From assembly GCF_024793895.1 (NCBI RefSeq), contig NZ_JANUSB010000015.1:1693157-1757156 (forward strand): a stretch of DNA of 64,000 bases. Reading direction: 5' to 3'. The notes below the pieces were generated by a model. That model had not been told where the DNA came from, did no database searches, and saw only the letters and a list, made by a program, of their open reading frames with translations. Positions within the stretch are counted from its first letter, which is position 1. Each line of letters begins with the position of its first letter. This stretch comes from Serratia sp. AKBS12. GTDB taxonomy: Bacteria > Pseudomonadota > Gammaproteobacteria > Enterobacterales > Enterobacteriaceae. The position numbers and the translations under genes were made by a program. Positions 18,666 through 29,564 of this stretch are shown piece after piece.

Positions 18666-19619
18666 TCAGAAACGAACCAGCGCCGAGCCCCAGGTAAAGC
18701 CGCCGCCAAATGCTTCAAGCAACACCAGTTGACCGCGTTGGATCCGCCCGTCACGCACCGCTTCATCCAGCGCTGCGGGTACCGAGGCGGCAGAGGTATT
18801 GCCGTGACGATCGAGGGTCACCACCACCTTGTCCATCTCCATACCCAGTTTTCTTGCCGTCGCGCTGATAATGCGCAGATTGGCCTGATGCGGCACCAAC
18901 CAGTCCAGCTCGCTACGGTCCAGATTGTTGGCCGCGAGCGTTTCATCAACGATATGCGCCAGTTCCGTAACCGCAACCTTAAAGACTTCATTGCCCGCCA
19001 TGGTGACGTAGGCCGGCTTTTCCTGCTGCTGGCGATCTTTATACGGCAGCGTCAACAACCCGCCGTAACTGCCGTCGGCATGCAGGTGAGTAGACAAAAT
19101 ACCCGGTTGTTCGCAAGCTCCCAGCAAGACCGCCCCGGCGCCATCACCAAACAGGATGATGGTGCCGCGATCGTCAGGATCGAGGGTGCGTGACAGCACG
19201 TCGGCGCCGATCACCAGCGCATGCTTCACCGCACCGTTCTTGATGTATTGATCGGCCACGCTCAACGCATAGGTAAAACCGGCGCAAGCCGCGGCCAAAT
19301 CGAAGGCCGCACAGTCCTTGACGCCCAGCATTTGCTGAATCTGGCAGGCTGAACTTGGGAAAGCATGGCTCGAGGTAGTGGTCGCAACAATGATCAGACC
19401 AAGATCTTCTTTCGCCACGCCGGCCATTTCCAGCGCATGTTTTGCTGCCTCGAAGCCCATGGTCGCAACCGTTTCGTCTGCGGCTGCGATACGGCGTTCA
19501 CGGATACCGGTACGCGTGACGATCCACTCGTCAGAGGTATCCACCATTTTTTCCAAATCAGCATTGGTGCGTACTTGTACGGGTAAATAACTCCCCGTAC
19601 CGAGAATCTTTGTATACAT
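18666..19619 (-). CDS. fabH: 3-oxoacyl-ACP synthase III FabH
   Basis: FabH starts fatty-acid synthesis by condensing acetyl-CoA with malonyl-ACP. The 317-residue thiolase-fold protein (E. coli 317) has the catalytic cysteine at 112 ([10 protein letters not shown]), the histidine in [10 protein letters not shown] (near 244) and the asparagine in HGNTSAASV (near 274). It follows plsX by six bases. The plsX-fabH-fabD-fabG-acpP-fabF order is the conserved enterobacterial one. Confidence 0.98.
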   Translation of the reverse strand: MYTKILGTGSYLPVQVRTNADLEKMVDTSDEWIVTRTGIRERRIAAADETVATMGFEAAKHALEMAGVAKEDLGLIIVATTTSSHAFPSSACQIQQMLGVKDCAAFDLAAACAGFTYALSVADQYIKNGAVKHALVIGADVLSRTLDPDDRGTIILFGDGAGAVLLGACEQPGILSTHLHADGSYGGLLTLPYKDRQQQEKPAYVTMAGNEVFKVAVTELAHIVDETLAANNLDRSELDWLVPHQANLRIISATARKLGMEMDKVVVTLDRHGNTSAASVPAALDEAVRDGRIQRGQLVLLEAFGGGFTWGSALVRF

Positions 19620-19625
19620 GTACGA

Positions 19626-20660
19626 TCAGTCACTCTTGGGTAATACAGCCTCAAGGCGCGCCGCAATCCTGTCAGGGACTTGCCGCTGCACCGCCTGCAC
19701 AGCCTGTTCGATGGCGACCGCGAACGCACGTTGGTTCGCCGCGCCGTGGCTCTTGATTACGGTGCCCCGCAATCCTAACAGACATGCACCATTATACTGG
19801 TCGGGGTTCAAGTGACCGAAACGCCTGGTCACTCTTTTTTGTAACCAACGGCCCAACAATTTCAACCACCACGCCTGCTTACCGCCGTCGCCGGAGGATT
19901 TCAGCAAAGATAAAAACAGCCTTATCACACCTTCCATCGTCTTCAGCGTGACGTTGCCAACAAAGCCGTCGCAGACCATGACATCGGTTTTACCGGTGAG
20001 CAGATCGTTTCCTTCCAGATAACCAATATAGTTGATTGTCGAAGTTTTTCTTAAAACAGCGGCCGCTTCGCGGATATTATCCAGACCTTTGGTCTCTTCT
20101 TCGCCGATGTTCAGCAGCGCCACGCGCGGTTGCGCTATGCCTACCACTTCTTCCGCCATTACGGCGCCCATCACGGCGAACTGCACCAGCATGGTGCTGT
20201 CGCACTCCACGTTGGCGCCCAGATCCAGCACCACCGTCTTGCTGCGCTGCTGGTTGGGAATGACCGTCATCAACGCCGGCCGTTCGATGCCGTCCAGCGG
20301 CTTGATCAACATCTTGGCCAACCCCATCAGCGCTCCGGTATTGCCCGCACTGACACACGCCTGCGCCTCGCCCTGCTTAATCAGCTCCAGCGCGATGCGC
20401 ATGGAGGTGCCGCGGCTGGCGCGTATCGCTTGTGAAGGCTTGGCGTCGCCGGCAATGACTGACTCGGCGGGCACGACTTGCAGACGTTCCAAAAGAATCG
20501 GATCGGCTTTGGCAAGTAAGGGGGAGATGGCGTCGGGATCGCCGACCAGCAGGAGATGAAGCTGTAAATTAGAGGCCAGTGCCTGCAATGAAGCAGGCAC
20601 TGTGACGCAGGGACCGAAGTCCCCGCCCATTGCATCTAACGCCAGGGTTAGACGAGTCAA
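19626..20660 (-). CDS. plsX: Acyl-ACP:phosphate acyltransferase PlsX
   Basis: PlsX makes acyl-phosphate from acyl-ACP for the PlsY route to lysophosphatidate; it is a peripheral protein at the inner membrane. The 344 residues begin [14 protein letters not shown], the family signature. Further segments are [10 protein letters not shown] (about 104-113), [10 protein letters not shown] (about 145-154) and [15 protein letters not shown] (about 226-240). It is 11 bases after rpmF and six before fabH, linking ribosome and lipid genes in one run. Confidence 0.97.
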   Translation of the reverse strand: MTRLTLALDAMGGDFGPCVTVPASLQALASNLQLHLLLVGDPDAISPLLAKADPILLERLQVVPAESVIAGDAKPSQAIRASRGTSMRIALELIKQGEAQACVSAGNTGALMGLAKMLIKPLDGIERPALMTVIPNQQRSKTVVLDLGANVECDSTMLVQFAVMGAVMAEEVVGIAQPRVALLNIGEEETKGLDNIREAAAVLRKTSTINYIGYLEGNDLLTGKTDVMVCDGFVGNVTLKTMEGVIRLFLSLLKSSGDGGKQAWWLKLLGRWLQKRVTRRFGHLNPDQYNGACLLGLRGTVIKSHGAANQRAFAVAIEQAVQAVQRQVPDRIAARLEAVLPKSD

Positions 20661-20671
20661 GGTACCGCTAC

Positions 20672-20839
20672 TTAGCCGATAACCTTGCGACCGCGGTAGA
20701 AACCGTCGGCAGTGATGTGGTGACGACGGTGAGTTTCACCGGATACTTTGTCTACAGACAAAGTAGTCGTGGTCAGCGCATCGTGTGAACGACGCATGCC
20801 ACGCTTGGAACGGGTTGGTTTGTTCTGTTGTACGGCCAT
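20672..20839 (-). CDS. rpmF: 50S ribosomal protein L32
   Basis: This short gene of 55 codons plus stop lies between yceD and plsX. The product starts [20 protein letters not shown] and ends [16 protein letters not shown]; it is very basic and matches E. coli L32 (57 residues) with a slightly shorter C-terminus. An AAGGTCC-type site precedes the ATG. L32 is part of the large ribosomal subunit. The yceD-rpmF-plsX arrangement is conserved. Confidence 0.97.
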   Translation of the reverse strand: MAVQQNKPTRSKRGMRRSHDALTTTTLSVDKVSGETHRRHHITADGFYRGRKVIG

Positions 20840-20851
20840 GGACCTTACTCC

Positions 20852-21376
20852 TCAATTACTTTTCTTTAAACTGGCTAATACGGCAAACGGATTCGGTTTC
20901 TCCGCCTCTTCAGGCAGTTTGCCAAATACCATGTCCGCTTCGGACACTTCACAGTGTTCAGATTCATGTACCGGAACGACTGGCAGCGAAAGAATAATTT
21001 CATCTTCAATCATTGCCAACAGATCGACTTCGCCAAATTCGTCAACTTCGATCGGTTCGTACGCTTCCGGTAATGCCTCAGCCTGCTCATCATTGACGAC
21101 CGGGCTAAAACAATACGTTGTGTGAACGTGATGTTCAAACGGGACTCCACAGCGCTGGCACATCAGCGTTACCGCGACGTCCGCTTGCCCTGTAATCACC
21201 GCCAGGCGTTGGTTGTCAATATCAAACGACAACGATACCTGAACATCACTATCCACACTGACCACGGAGTCGGCAACACGTGTAACCTGCTCAGGCGCAT
21301 AGACACCAACATAGTCCAGGCGTTTCTGAGCGGTACGTACCGCATCAATGGTCAAGGGTAATTTTACCTTTTGCAT
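20852..21376 (-). CDS. yceD: YceD (DUF177), 23S rRNA accumulation protein family
   Basis: This 174-residue cytoplasmic protein (E. coli 173) belongs to a family needed for normal 23S rRNA levels; the mechanism is not settled. A CxxC pair occurs in [11 protein letters not shown] (about 73-83), with a further cysteine in TYCFSPVV. The acidic C-terminal half ([19 protein letters not shown]) is typical. It is the first gene of the yceD-rpmF-plsX-fab run, with the promoter in the 141 bases shared with divergent yceF. Confidence 0.94.
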   Translation of the reverse strand: MQKVKLPLTIDAVRTAQKRLDYVGVYAPEQVTRVADSVVSVDSDVQVSLSFDIDNQRLAVITGQADVAVTLMCQRCGVPFEHHVHTTYCFSPVVNDEQAEALPEAYEPIEVDEFGEVDLLAMIEDEIILSLPVVPVHESEHCEVSEADMVFGKLPEEAEKPNPFAVLASLKKSN

Positions 21377-21517
21377 AGGGCGCGCATATTAACTTTGTAA
21401 CGACGTAGAGTCAAAGAAAAAGGCCGTAAAACGGCACCTTTCACCAATATTCGCTTCCACAGCGGCCGACAGTTTAAGATGCCGCTACCAAATACGCTAT
21501 GGTTTACGAAAAAATTT

Positions 21518-22099
21518 ATGCAGAGATTACTGTTAGCCTCAACTTCCCCCTACCGCAAACTGCTGCTGGAGAAGCTGCAACTGCCTTTTATATGCGCCGC
21601 GCCGCAGGTTGATGAAAGCCCGTTGGCAGGCGAAAGCGCCGAAGCACTGGTGCTGCGCCTGGCCGCGGCTAAGGCACAGGCGTTGTCGTCCGCCTACCCG
21701 GACCATTTGATCATCGGTTCCGATCAGGTGTGCGTACTGGATGGCCGCATTAGCGGCAAGCCACACAGCGAAGACAATGCTCGTGCGCAATTGCGTCAGG
21801 CCAGCGGCAAGCGCGTCACCTTTTATACCGGTCTGGCACTGTACAACAGTCGCAGTGGGCATCTGCAGGCGTTATGCGAACCGTTTCATGTCCATTTCCG
21901 TACGCTCGCAGAGGCGGAAATCGCCACTTACGTGCAACGCGAGCAGCCGCTCAACTGCGCCGGCAGCTTTAAAAGCGAAGGATTAGGCATTGCCTTGTTT
22001 GACCGGTTGGAAGGCCGAGACCCGAACACGCTGGTCGGTCTGCCGCTGATCGCACTGCTGGAGATGCTGCGGGCCGAAGGACTCAACCCGCTGGGATAA
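21518..22099 (+). CDS. yceF: Maf-family nucleotide pyrophosphatase YceF
   Basis: This 193-residue Maf-fold protein belongs to the YceF subgroup, which prefers 7-methyl-GTP and hydrolyses nucleoside triphosphates to monophosphates. It has the N-terminal [17 protein letters not shown] (phosphate-binding S/T-x-R-R-like loop), [19 protein letters not shown] (about 36-54), the catalytic aspartate in [12 protein letters not shown] (about 66-77), GKPHSEDNA (about 81-89) and [19 protein letters not shown] (about 150-168). ATG at 21518 fits the family; an upstream ATG in frame at 21479 has no ribosome site. It is on the opposite strand to its neighbours, as in E. coli. Confidence 0.95.
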   Translation: MQRLLLASTSPYRKLLLEKLQLPFICAAPQVDESPLAGESAEALVLRLAAAKAQALSSAYPDHLIIGSDQVCVLDGRISGKPHSEDNARAQLRQASGKRVTFYTGLALYNSRSGHLQALCEPFHVHFRTLAEAEIATYVQREQPLNCAGSFKSEGLGIALFDRLEGRDPNTLVGLPLIALLEMLRAEGLNPLG

Positions 22100-22108
22100 G
22101 CTTGATGG

Positions 22109-23068
22109 TTACTTCTGTGCCTGCTTGCGCAGCACTTGCAGGCAATGACGCAGTTCGTCATCCATCGGCGCTTCGATACGTAGCGTTTCGCCGGTGCCGG
22201 GATGCTCAAAACGCAACGCCGCCGCATGCAGGAATAGACGCTTGAGGCCGGTGCCGGCCAACTGCCGGTCGAACTCGCGATCGCCATAACGATCGTCAAA
22301 GGCAATGGGATGACCGGCATGCAGAGTATGAACGCGTATCTGATGGGTGCGACCGGTAATCGGGCTGGCCTTCACCAAGGTGGCATGTTCAAACCGCTCT
22401 TCCACCTTAAAGCGGGTTTCCGACGGTTTACCTTCGCTGCTGACGCGCACTATGCGCTCACCGCTTTGCAGAATGTTCTTCAGCAACGGCGCCTGCACCG
22501 CTTTGCAATGCGATTGCCACTGACCGCGTACCAACGCCAGATAATCCTTTTGCATGCCCTTCAGCCGCAGTTGCTCATGCAGCGAACGCAGCGCCGAGCG
22601 CTTCTTCGCCACCAGCAATACGCCGGAGGTATCGCGATCCAGCCGGTGCACCAGCTCCAGAAAGCGCGCTTCCGGTCGCAGGGCACGCAACCCTTCGATG
22701 ACGCCGAAGCTCAAGCCGCTGCCGCCGTGCACGGCTGTGCCGGAGGGTTTGTTCAGCAGTAACAGATGGTCGTCTTCGTACAGGATGCAATTGGCCAGCG
22801 CCGCCACTTTATCCAGTTTGGCGGACACCGGCGCCTCTTCGCGTTCGGCTACCCGCACCGGTGGCACACGAACCACGTCGCCGGCTGCCAGCTTGTATTC
22901 CGCCTTGATGCGGCCTTTGTTCACCCGCACCTCGCCCTTGCGCACGATGCGGTAAATCATACTCTTCGGCACGCCTTTCAGACGAGCAAGGAGAAAGTTG
23001 TCGATTCGCTGACCCGCTTCATCGTCAGAAATCGTGATCAGTTGTACTGCGGGATTGTTCGTTTTCAT
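22109..23068 (-). CDS. rluC: 23S rRNA pseudouridine synthase RluC
   Basis: RluC makes pseudouridine at positions 955, 2504 and 2580 of 23S rRNA (E. coli numbering). The 319 residues equal the E. coli length. There is an N-terminal S4 RNA-binding domain (about 20-80, [20 protein letters not shown]). The RluA-type catalytic domain has the aspartate in [12 protein letters not shown] (near 144), and [13 protein letters not shown] lies near 230. MKTNNPAV at 23068 is the E. coli-like start; 31 earlier codons are leader. It is convergent with yceF and divergent from rne. Confidence 0.96.
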   Translation of the reverse strand: MKTNNPAVQLITISDDEAGQRIDNFLLARLKGVPKSMIYRIVRKGEVRVNKGRIKAEYKLAAGDVVRVPPVRVAEREEAPVSAKLDKVAALANCILYEDDHLLLLNKPSGTAVHGGSGLSFGVIEGLRALRPEARFLELVHRLDRDTSGVLLVAKKRSALRSLHEQLRLKGMQKDYLALVRGQWQSHCKAVQAPLLKNILQSGERIVRVSSEGKPSETRFKVEERFEHATLVKASPITGRTHQIRVHTLHAGHPIAFDDRYGDREFDRQLAGTGLKRLFLHAAALRFEHPGTGETLRIEAPMDDELRHCLQVLRKQAQK

Positions 23069-23746
23069 GGGGCGAGATTCTAAATACAGCGCGTAAATAG
23101 CGCCACCTCTTTTTATGTGCTTAACTGTCACTTTGACGGTGGAATTGATCGTGGCGAACAATAAGGCAGCAAGCCGGTTTGATCGTTTGCGATTTCTTCC
23201 GCAGTTAAGAAAAAGTCACCTTGCTATAACGGTATCAGCAGTGGAATAATGAGGTCACTTTCCGCCTTGATTCTCGTTATAACAAGGGAAATTGCGGAAT
23301 TATAAAGTTTGTCTGGTTGCACAAAAACGCAGCAATGGCGTAAGACGTAATGTGAAATCAAACAATTAGCGGGCTGCGGGTTGCAGCTTGGCCGGTAAAA
23401 TGGAATCAGATCTGTCGACGTAAATCAGAGACTATTCCCTGACTCAAAAGCGCTGCTTTCACAAAGAAACGCAGGCTTACCGAGATAATGCGCCCCTATG
23501 CAGGCGACAACCGTGAGGTTGACGGCTTTGCGAGAAGACACGGGGCTTTCGGTTTAACCCGGCCATGAGGTTATACCCTTAATAATTCAGGTTGCATAAA
23601 GGCGGCAACTAAACGAGTCTCCAGGCGCATCGACACCGGTGCGACGGGGATGAGAAAGCGCCGTCAATGCAGAAACTGCCTGAAGTATGACGGATATTTT
23701 TGCCCGCAGCTCTGTCGATAATGTAAAAAATAACGAGTAAGTTAAG
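23069..23746 (+). promoter_or_regulatory. Long untranslated region and leader of rne
   Basis: No gene is supported in these 678 bases. E. coli rne has a 361-nt leader with stem-loops through which RNase E limits its own synthesis. Here 23480-23600 contains several short GC hairpins (for example CCGT-GAGGTTG-ACGG near 23509) and the start is preceded by AACGAGTAAG. The same autoregulation is inferred. The rluC promoter must also lie here. Confidence 0.6.
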
Positions 23747-26700
23747 ATGAAAAGAATGTTGATTAACGCGACTCAGCAGGAAGAGTTGCGTGTTGCCCTA
23801 GTAGATGGACAGCGGCTGTATGATTTGGACATTGAAAGCCCAGGTCATGAACAGAAAAAGGCGAATATTTACAAAGGCAAAATCACCCGCATTGAACCAA
23901 GTCTTGAAGCCGCGTTCGTAGATTACGGCGCAGAACGACATGGTTTCCTCCCCCTTAAAGAAATCGCCCGCGAATACTTCCCTAGCAATTATTCCTCTCA
24001 TGGCCGTCCTAACATCAAAGATGTGCTGCGCGAAGGCCAGGAAGTGATCGTACAGGTTGATAAAGAAGAACGTGGTAACAAAGGCGCCGCCTTGACCACC
24101 TTCATCAGCCTGGCAGGCAGTTACCTGGTGTTGATGCCGAACAACCCGCGAGCCGGCGGTATTTCTCGCCGTATCGAAGGTGATGACCGCACCGAACTGA
24201 AAGAGGCGTTGTCCTCGCTGCAATTACCCGACGGCATGGGTCTGATTGTCCGCACTGCGGGCGTCGGCAAATCTGCCGAAGCGCTGCAATGGGATCTGTC
24301 ATTCCGCCTGAAGCACTGGGATGCCATCAAGAAAGCCGCCGAAGGTCGCCCGGCTCCCTTCCTGATCCATCAGGAAAGCAACGTTATCGTGCGTGCATTC
24401 CGCGATTATCTGCGCCCGGACATCGGCGAAATCCTGATCGACAACCCGAAAATTCTCGACCTGGCGAAAGAGCACATTGCCGCGCTGGGCCGTCCTGATT
24501 TCAGCAGCAAAATCAAACTTTACAGTGGTGAAATCCCCCTGTTCAGCCATTACCAGATTGAATCGCAAATTGAGTCCGCCTTCCAGCGTGAAGTGCGTCT
24601 GCCTTCCGGCGGGTCGATTGTTATCGATACCACCGAAGCACTGACCGCCATCGATATCAACTCCGCACGTGCAACCCGCGGTGGCGATATTGAAGAAACC
24701 GCTTTCAATACCAACCTGGAAGCGGCTGATGAAATCGCTCGCCAGTTGCGCTTGCGTGACCTCGGTGGCCTGATCGTTATCGACTTTATTGACATGACCC
24801 CGGTACGCCACCAGCGTGAAGTGGAAAACCGTCTGCGCGACGCCGTCCGTCAGGACCGTGCACGTATCCAGATCGGCCGCATCTCCCGCTTTGGCCTGCT
24901 TGAGATGTCCCGTCAACGCCTCAGCCCATCGCTTGGCGAATCCAGCCATCACGTCTGCCCGCGCTGTAACGGCACCGGTACCGTGCGTGACAACGAATCG
25001 TTGGCACTCTCTATTCTGCGCCTGATCGAAGAAGAAGCGCTGAAGGAAAACACCAAAGAAGTTCATGCTATCGTGCCGGTCCAGGTGGCATCTTACCTGC
25101 TGAACGAAAAGCGTGAGTCCGTCAGCGCCATTGAAAAGCGTCAGGGCGGCGTCAAAGCCATCATCGTGCCAAACGATCAGATGCAAACGCCACATTATTC
25201 GGTATTGCGCGTGCGCAAAGGCGAAGAAACCCCAACCCTGAGCTACCTGCTGCCGAAACTGCACGAAGAAGAGATGGCACAGCCGCTGGAAGATGCGCCA
25301 ATGGAGCGCAAACGTCCAGAACAACCGGCGCTGGCCTCCTTCTCTCTGGCTGCCGATGCCCCACCGCCGGCGCAAGAAACCGTGGCAGTGGCCAAACCTG
25401 TCGCGGTCGCCAAATCAACGGCGCCGGCTGCTGCCAAGCCAGGCCTGCTGGGTCGTCTGTTCGGTGGTCTGAAAGCACTGTTCGCGGCGGATGAACAACC
25501 GGCGGTAGAAGAAAAGCCGGCTGAAACGCCGAAAGCTGAAAACAGCGAAAACCGTCGTCAGGATCGTCGTGGCCAACGCCGTCAAGGCGCCGGCCGCAAA
25601 GATCGCGGCGAACGTGGTGACCGTAACGAACGCGGTGACCGTAACGAGCGTGGTGAACGTAGCGATCGCGGTGAGCGTCCAGAACGTGGCGAACGTAGAG
25701 AACGTGGTGAAGGCCGCGATAATCGCGAAGCACGCGAACCTCGCGAGTCCCGTGACGAGCAGCGCCGTAACCGTCGCAACGCAGCGCAAAACGCGCCGGT
25801 TGCCGCCGAAGCTCAGTCGGAAGAAGCCGCCAAGGCGCAGCGTGAAGAACAGCAGCAACGCCGTGAACAGCGTGCCGAACGCCAACGTCGCCGTCAGGAA
25901 GAAAAACGTCAGGCTCAGCAGGAAGTGAAGGCGCTGGAAAGCGTTGAAGCACCTGTGGCAGCAGCAGCCGATGAAGATCAAGACGATCGTCATCAGCAGC
26001 CGGCACAGCGCCGTCAACGTCGTCAGTTGTCGCAACGTGTCCGCATTCAGTCTGCCGAAGAAGAACTGCAGAGCGCGGCGGAAGAACTGTTGGCACCCAA
26101 AATGCCGGCGGCGAAAACCGAAGCAGTGAAGCAAGCCTCGACTGCGGAAGACGGCGTCAAACTGCTGCCGGAAGCCGTCGCCACCTCCCCTGAAGATGAT
26201 GTACAGGGTGAGGCCCGCAATGGTGAAAACGGTATGCCGCGTCGTTCACGCCGCTCACCACGCCATCTGCGCGTCAGTGGCCAGCGTCGTCGCCGTTACC
26301 GTGACGAACGCTACCCAACCCAGTCGCCAATGCCGCTGGCGGGCGCTTTCGTCTCACCAGAAATGGCCTCTGGTAAAGTATGGGTAAGTTACCCTGTCAC
26401 ACAAGCGGCTCCAGCGGTAGAAGAAGCCGAAGTCGCTGCCGAAGCGACCGATATTGCCGCTGAAAACGTCATGACAACCGAAGCCGTAGCCGCAGCCAGC
26501 GTTGCTGCTCCGTTGTTGACCGACGCAAGCGAGCAAGTTCAGGCCACGCCTGTTCAACCAGCCGTTGAAACCGAACCGACGCCATCGGCACCGGTTCAGA
26601 CTGCTGACGAACCGGCAACTGACGAACCGGTAATCAATAGCCAACTGGCCGAAGACGTGGCGGAAACCGCTGAGACCCCGGTTAAAGAGGCAGAAACCAA

Positions 26701-27193
26701 CGCTGAAGATAGCGTACCGGCCGCAGCGCCAGAGCTCATCGAATCTGACGACGCTCAGCCTGCACCAGTGGCTGAGACTGAGATGGCCCCGGTGGTTGAA
26801 ACCGCAGCGGCCGCTCCGGCAGAAGAGGCGACGGATAAAACCGTTACCGACACCGCGGTTGAAGCGGCGGTTGAACCCGCACCGCAACCGGTGAGCGAAC
26901 CGGTGGTTGCCCAACCGGAGGATGTGACAGTTGAAGCGGCTGCGGTTGCCGAACCTGTTGTCGCAGCCGCTCCGGTGGTGGTTAACGAAACGCAAGGCGC
27001 TACGCTGTACAAGCATATCGCCAGTGCTCCAATGACCAAGGCACCAGCGCCGGCTTATCAGCCAGAAGCACCGAAGCAAAGCGACTGGCACCGCCCTGCC
27101 TTCAACTTCGAAGGTAAAGGCTCTGCCGGTGGGCATGCCGCAGCCACCACGGCTACGGCACCAGCCACCAAACCGCAACCGATTAACGACTAA
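23747..27193 (+). CDS. rne: Ribonuclease E
   Basis: RNase E is the essential endoribonuclease and scaffold of the RNA degradosome at the inner membrane. At 1148 residues it is longer than the E. coli protein (1061). The catalytic half (1-about 530) has the S1 domain (about 35-125), the 5'-sensor/RNase H-like parts, the DNase I-like catalytic region with [10 protein letters not shown] and IVIDFIDM, and the zinc-link CPRCNGTG (cysteines near 404 and 407). The other half is disordered. It has a membrane-attachment helix ([12 protein letters not shown], about 568-580), an Arg/Glu/Asp/Gly repeat tract (about 615-700) and a second arginine-rich block ([11 protein letters not shown]). A long Ala/Pro/Glu/Val stretch follows, ending in a tail ([13 protein letters not shown]) like the PNPase-binding end. 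Confidence 0.97.
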   Translation: MKRMLINATQQEELRVALVDGQRLYDLDIESPGHEQKKANIYKGKITRIEPSLEAAFVDYGAERHGFLPLKEIAREYFPSNYSSHGRPNIKDVLREGQEVIVQVDKEERGNKGAALTTFISLAGSYLVLMPNNPRAGGISRRIEGDDRTELKEALSSLQLPDGMGLIVRTAGVGKSAEALQWDLSFRLKHWDAIKKAAEGRPAPFLIHQESNVIVRAFRDYLRPDIGEILIDNPKILDLAKEHIAALGRPDFSSKIKLYSGEIPLFSHYQIESQIESAFQREVRLPSGGSIVIDTTEALTAIDINSARATRGGDIEETAFNTNLEAADEIARQLRLRDLGGLIVIDFIDMTPVRHQREVENRLRDAVRQDRARIQIGRISRFGLLEMSRQRLSPSLGESSHHVCPRCNGTGTVRDNESLALSILRLIEEEALKENTKEVHAIVPVQVASYLLNEKRESVSAIEKRQGGVKAIIVPNDQMQTPHYSVLRVRKGEETPTLSYLLPKLHEEEMAQPLEDAPMERKRPEQPALASFSLAADAPPPAQETVAVAKPVAVAKSTAPAAAKPGLLGRLFGGLKALFAADEQPAVEEKPAETPKAENSENRRQDRRGQRRQGAGRKDRGERGDRNERGDRNERGERSDRGERPERGERRERGEGRDNREAREPRESRDEQRRNRRNAAQNAPVAAEAQSEEAAKAQREEQQQRREQRAERQRRRQEEKRQAQQEVKALESVEAPVAAAADEDQDDRHQQPAQRRQRRQLSQRVRIQSAEEELQSAAEELLAPKMPAAKTEAVKQASTAEDGVKLLPEAVATSPEDDVQGEARNGENGMPRRSRRSPRHLRVSGQRRRRYRDERYPTQSPMPLAGAFVSPEMASGKVWVSYPVTQAAPAVEEAEVAAEATDIAAENVMTTEAVAAASVAAPLLTDASEQVQATPVQPAVETEPTPSAPVQTADEPATDEPVINSQLAEDVAETAETPVKEAETNAEDSVPAAAPELIESDDAQPAPVAETEMAPVVETAAAAPAEEATDKTVTDTAVEAAVEPAPQPVSEPVVAQPEDVTVEAAAVAEPVVAAAPVVVNETQGATLYKHIASAPMTKAPAPAYQPEAPKQSDWHRPAFNFEGKGSAGGHAAATTATAPATKPQPIND

Positions 27194-27205
27194 GTTAATC
27201 CAAGT

Positions 27206-27239
27206 GATAAAAAAACCCGCAATCTGCGGGTTTTTTATC
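27206..27239. terminator. Bidirectional terminator between rne and the ABM-domain gene
   Basis: CCCGC-AATCT-GCGGG is flanked by seven A before and six T after, so it works on both strands: 13 bases after the rne stop and 17 before the end of the convergent gene. Confidence 0.92.
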
Positions 27240-27255
27240 GCTTGCGGCCCATATC

Positions 27256-27543
27256 TCAGGCAATTTTCGCCACTCGCTTGATATCCAGCAACTCGAGTTT
27301 GCCATCAATCTGACCGACGAACTGCTTGAAGTGCGCAGTGGCATTGTGTTTTTCCAGTGCATCGGCGCTAGCCCAGCGTTCAAAGAAGACAAAGGTGCCC
27401 GGCTTGTCCAGATCCCGGTGCAGATCGTACTGCAAATTACCCTGTTCCTGGCGGCTGGCCTCGACGATCTGATGCACCGCATCATTTACTGCATCAATAA
27501 ATTCACTCTTCGCTTGCAGGGTAGCGATCACACGAACTTCCAT
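27256..27543 (-). CDS. Antibiotic-biosynthesis-monooxygenase (ABM) domain protein
   Basis: This 95-residue ferredoxin-like-fold protein of the ABM/YgiN type carries VRVIATLQAKSEFIDAVNDAVHQIV, then GNLQYDLHRDLDKPGTFVFFERWASADALEKH (about 36-67) and a C-terminal strand. These small dimeric proteins include quinol monooxygenases and heme-degrading enzymes; the substrate cannot be told from sequence. The start is preceded by GGGAG. It is a single gene, convergent with rne and divergent from pyrC. Confidence 0.88.
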   Translation of the reverse strand: MEVRVIATLQAKSEFIDAVNDAVHQIVEASRQEQGNLQYDLHRDLDKPGTFVFFERWASADALEKHNATAHFKQFVGQIDGKLELLDIKRVAKIA

Positions 27544-27766
27544 TTCAATCTCCCATTGTTACTTAATAACTTGATAGCCAACCACACCGTTGGCAAAAAC
27601 AGTTGGAACATCATTACTATGCGCCTGTTAGCCGATTGTTTTCAACTTGCGATGAACAAACAGATGCATCGCAGCCGCTTTCCGCTTATCCTTACACCCC
27701 GGCGTGAATAACATCCTCATTATTCGCTTTTACCTGACGTATTTCTGACCGCCGGAGTTTTGCAAC

Positions 27767-28816
27767 ATGACCGCACACCCTCAAGCCCTGAAAATTCGCC
27801 GCCCTGACGACTGGCATATCCACCTGCGTGACGATGACATGCTGAAAACGGTTCTGCCCTATACCAGTCAGGTATTTGGCCGGGCGATTGTGATGCCGAA
27901 TCTGGCGCCGCCGATTACCACAATTGCAGCTGCGCAACACTACCGCGAACGTATTTTGGCAGCCGTACCGCAGGGCCATAACTTCACCCCATTGATGACC
28001 TGTTACCTGACCGATTCACTGAACGCCTCGGTACTGGTCGATGGGTTTGCCCAAGGCGTGTTCACCGCCGCCAAGCTGTATCCGGCCAATGCCACCACCA
28101 ACTCCAACCATGGCGTCAGCGATGTGAAAGGCATCTACCCGCTGCTGGAGCAAATGCAGAAGATTGGTATGCCGCTGTTGATTCACGGCGAAGTGACCGA
28201 TGCTGGCGTCGATATTTTTGACCGTGAAGCACGCTTCATTGACAGCGTCATGGAACCGATTCGCCACAACTTCCCGGAACTGAAAATTGTTTTCGAGCAT
28301 ATCACTACCAAAGAAGCCGCTCAGTACGTGCAAGAAGGCAATCGTTTCCTTGGTGCGACCATTACCCCGCAACACCTGATGTTCAACCGTAACCATATGC
28401 TGGTAGGTGGCATTCGCCCCCATCTGTTCTGCCTGCCAATTCTAAAGCGCAACATTCACCAGGAAGCGCTGCGCAATGCCGTAGCCAGCGGTTCGGATCG
28501 CTTCTTCTTGGGCACCGATTCCGCGCCACATGCCAAGCATCGTAAAGAGTCGAGCTGCGGCTGTGCCGGCGTGTTCAACGCCCCAAGCGCCATGCCGGCC
28601 TATGCCACGGTGTTTGAGCAACTTGGCGCGCTACAGCACCTGGAAGCCTTCTGTTCACTGAACGGCCCGCGCTTCTATGGTTTGCCGGTCAACGAAGATT
28701 TTATCGAACTACAGCGTGTGACAATAACCCAGCCGGAAGAGATTGCATTAGGCAACGAATCCATCGTGCCATTCCTCGCCGGGGAAAGCATTAACTGGTC
28801 AGTCACTGCCTGCTGA
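27767..28816 (+). CDS. pyrC: Dihydroorotase PyrC
   Basis: PyrC cyclises carbamoyl-aspartate to dihydroorotate in pyrimidine synthesis. This 349-residue type II dihydroorotase (E. coli 348) binds two zinc ions. Metal ligands are visible in [11 protein letters not shown] (about 14-24), the carboxylated lysine in [15 protein letters not shown] (near 103), IHGEVTD (near 140), FEHITT (near 178) and the catalytic aspartate in LGTDSAPH (near 250). A GGAG site lies 10 bases before the ATG. The pyrC-dinI order is as in E. coli, but here pyrC follows rne directly. Confidence 0.97.
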   Translation: MTAHPQALKIRRPDDWHIHLRDDDMLKTVLPYTSQVFGRAIVMPNLAPPITTIAAAQHYRERILAAVPQGHNFTPLMTCYLTDSLNASVLVDGFAQGVFTAAKLYPANATTNSNHGVSDVKGIYPLLEQMQKIGMPLLIHGEVTDAGVDIFDREARFIDSVMEPIRHNFPELKIVFEHITTKEAAQYVQEGNRFLGATITPQHLMFNRNHMLVGGIRPHLFCLPILKRNIHQEALRNAVASGSDRFFLGTDSAPHAKHRKESSCGCAGVFNAPSAMPAYATVFEQLGALQHLEAFCSLNGPRFYGLPVNEDFIELQRVTITQPEEIALGNESIVPFLAGESINWSVTAC

Positions 28817-28852
28817 TTTTTTTATCATGCCCTCTTGCTCCCGCAGGATATT

Positions 28853-28872
28853 GACTGTATAAATACACAGTA
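28853..28872 (+). promoter_or_regulatory. LexA box of dinI
   Basis: CTGT-ATAAATAC-ACAG fits the SOS box CTGT-N8-ACAG exactly. It lies about 20 bases before the dinI start, so LexA would block the promoter. Confidence 0.88.
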
Positions 28873-28891
28873 AATGACTTCGGGGGCAATG

Positions 28892-29131
28892 ATGCGTGTT
28901 GAAGTAACCATAGATAAAACCAGACCGCTGCCGCCAGGGGCGATTGAAGCCTTGAGCGGTGAATTGGGCAAACGGCTAAACCGACAGTTCCCGGACGCAG
29001 TGGTACAGGTGAGATATGCCGGCGCCAACGGGCTCTCCGTGCTCGGTGGCGTCAAAACGGACAAGGATCTGATCGCCGAAATTCTACAGGAAACCTGGGA
29101 AAGCGCGGACGATTGGTTCACCGCAGAATAA
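28892..29131 (+). CDS. dinI: DNA damage-inducible protein DinI
   Basis: DinI binds RecA filaments and tunes the SOS response. The 79-residue protein (E. coli 81) has the family's start MRVEVTIDKTRPLPPGAIEA, a central ANGLSVLGGVKTDKDLI and the acidic C-terminal helix ILQETWESADDWF that mimics DNA. The second of two adjacent ATGs (28892) is chosen to match E. coli. A LexA box covers its promoter, and a terminator follows. Confidence 0.95.
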   Translation: MRVEVTIDKTRPLPPGAIEALSGELGKRLNRQFPDAVVQVRYAGANGLSVLGGVKTDKDLIAEILQETWESADDWFTAE

Positions 29132-29149
29132 CACTGCAATGCTGTTTTT

Positions 29150-29175
29150 GCCGGGGGTCGCTCTCCGGCTTTTTT
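29150..29175 (+). terminator. dinI terminator
   Basis: GCCGG, a ten-base loop and CCGGC are followed by six T, 19 bases after the dinI stop. Confidence 0.8.
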
Positions 29176-29279
29176 GTCTCTGCGCCACGCCACAAATCCC
29201 GCCAGTCGGCTGGAATAAACCTGATATCTGAACTGTAATTAAACATGGTATCTGGTGACGTTTAACAGGAGTGTGTTGC

Positions 29280-29564
29280 ATGGCCCCGGACAAAGAAAAA
29301 CCCGAAGAAGCGATGACCTTCGGCGAACTGTTGGCATTGATAGCCGATCAAAAACGCCGTTTGAGCGCGCTGGAAGTGGCATTCTCCTATCTGGCGTTTG
29401 GTCTGGACACCAAAGCCAACCAGCTGTTGATTCATAGTTTAAAACTCGAATCACAAAATCAGAATCGAGATAGCGAAACGCAAAAGCACTTCGCCCACCT
29501 GGCAGCCGAACTGGAAAAACACGTCCAGCCGCCGACCACCCTACCGCCAGAAGAAGCTCCCTGA
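29280..29564 (+). CDS. Small protein of unknown function (94 residues)
   Basis: I do not recognise this gene. A clear AGGAG lies eight bases before the ATG. The protein is soluble and helical, with a probable coiled coil from TFGELLALIADQKRRLSALE through LDTKANQLLIHSLKLESQ (about residues 13-60). A polar tail ends in a proline-rich stretch (PPTTLPPEEAP). There is no signal peptide or membrane segment. It sits between dinI and bssS, which are adjacent in E. coli, so it is an addition to a conserved order. Codon use looks native. Confidence 0.75.
   Translation: MAPDKEKPEEAMTFGELLALIADQKRRLSALEVAFSYLAFGLDTKANQLLIHSLKLESQNQNRDSETQKHFAHLAAELEKHVQPPTTLPPEEAP

Noticed and set aside
24299-25375. 358-codon open frame on the minus strand inside rne
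   Set aside because: It lies wholly opposite the RNase E catalytic domain, which is clearly coding; it has no ribosome site and an unnatural composition rich in F, V, Q and H.
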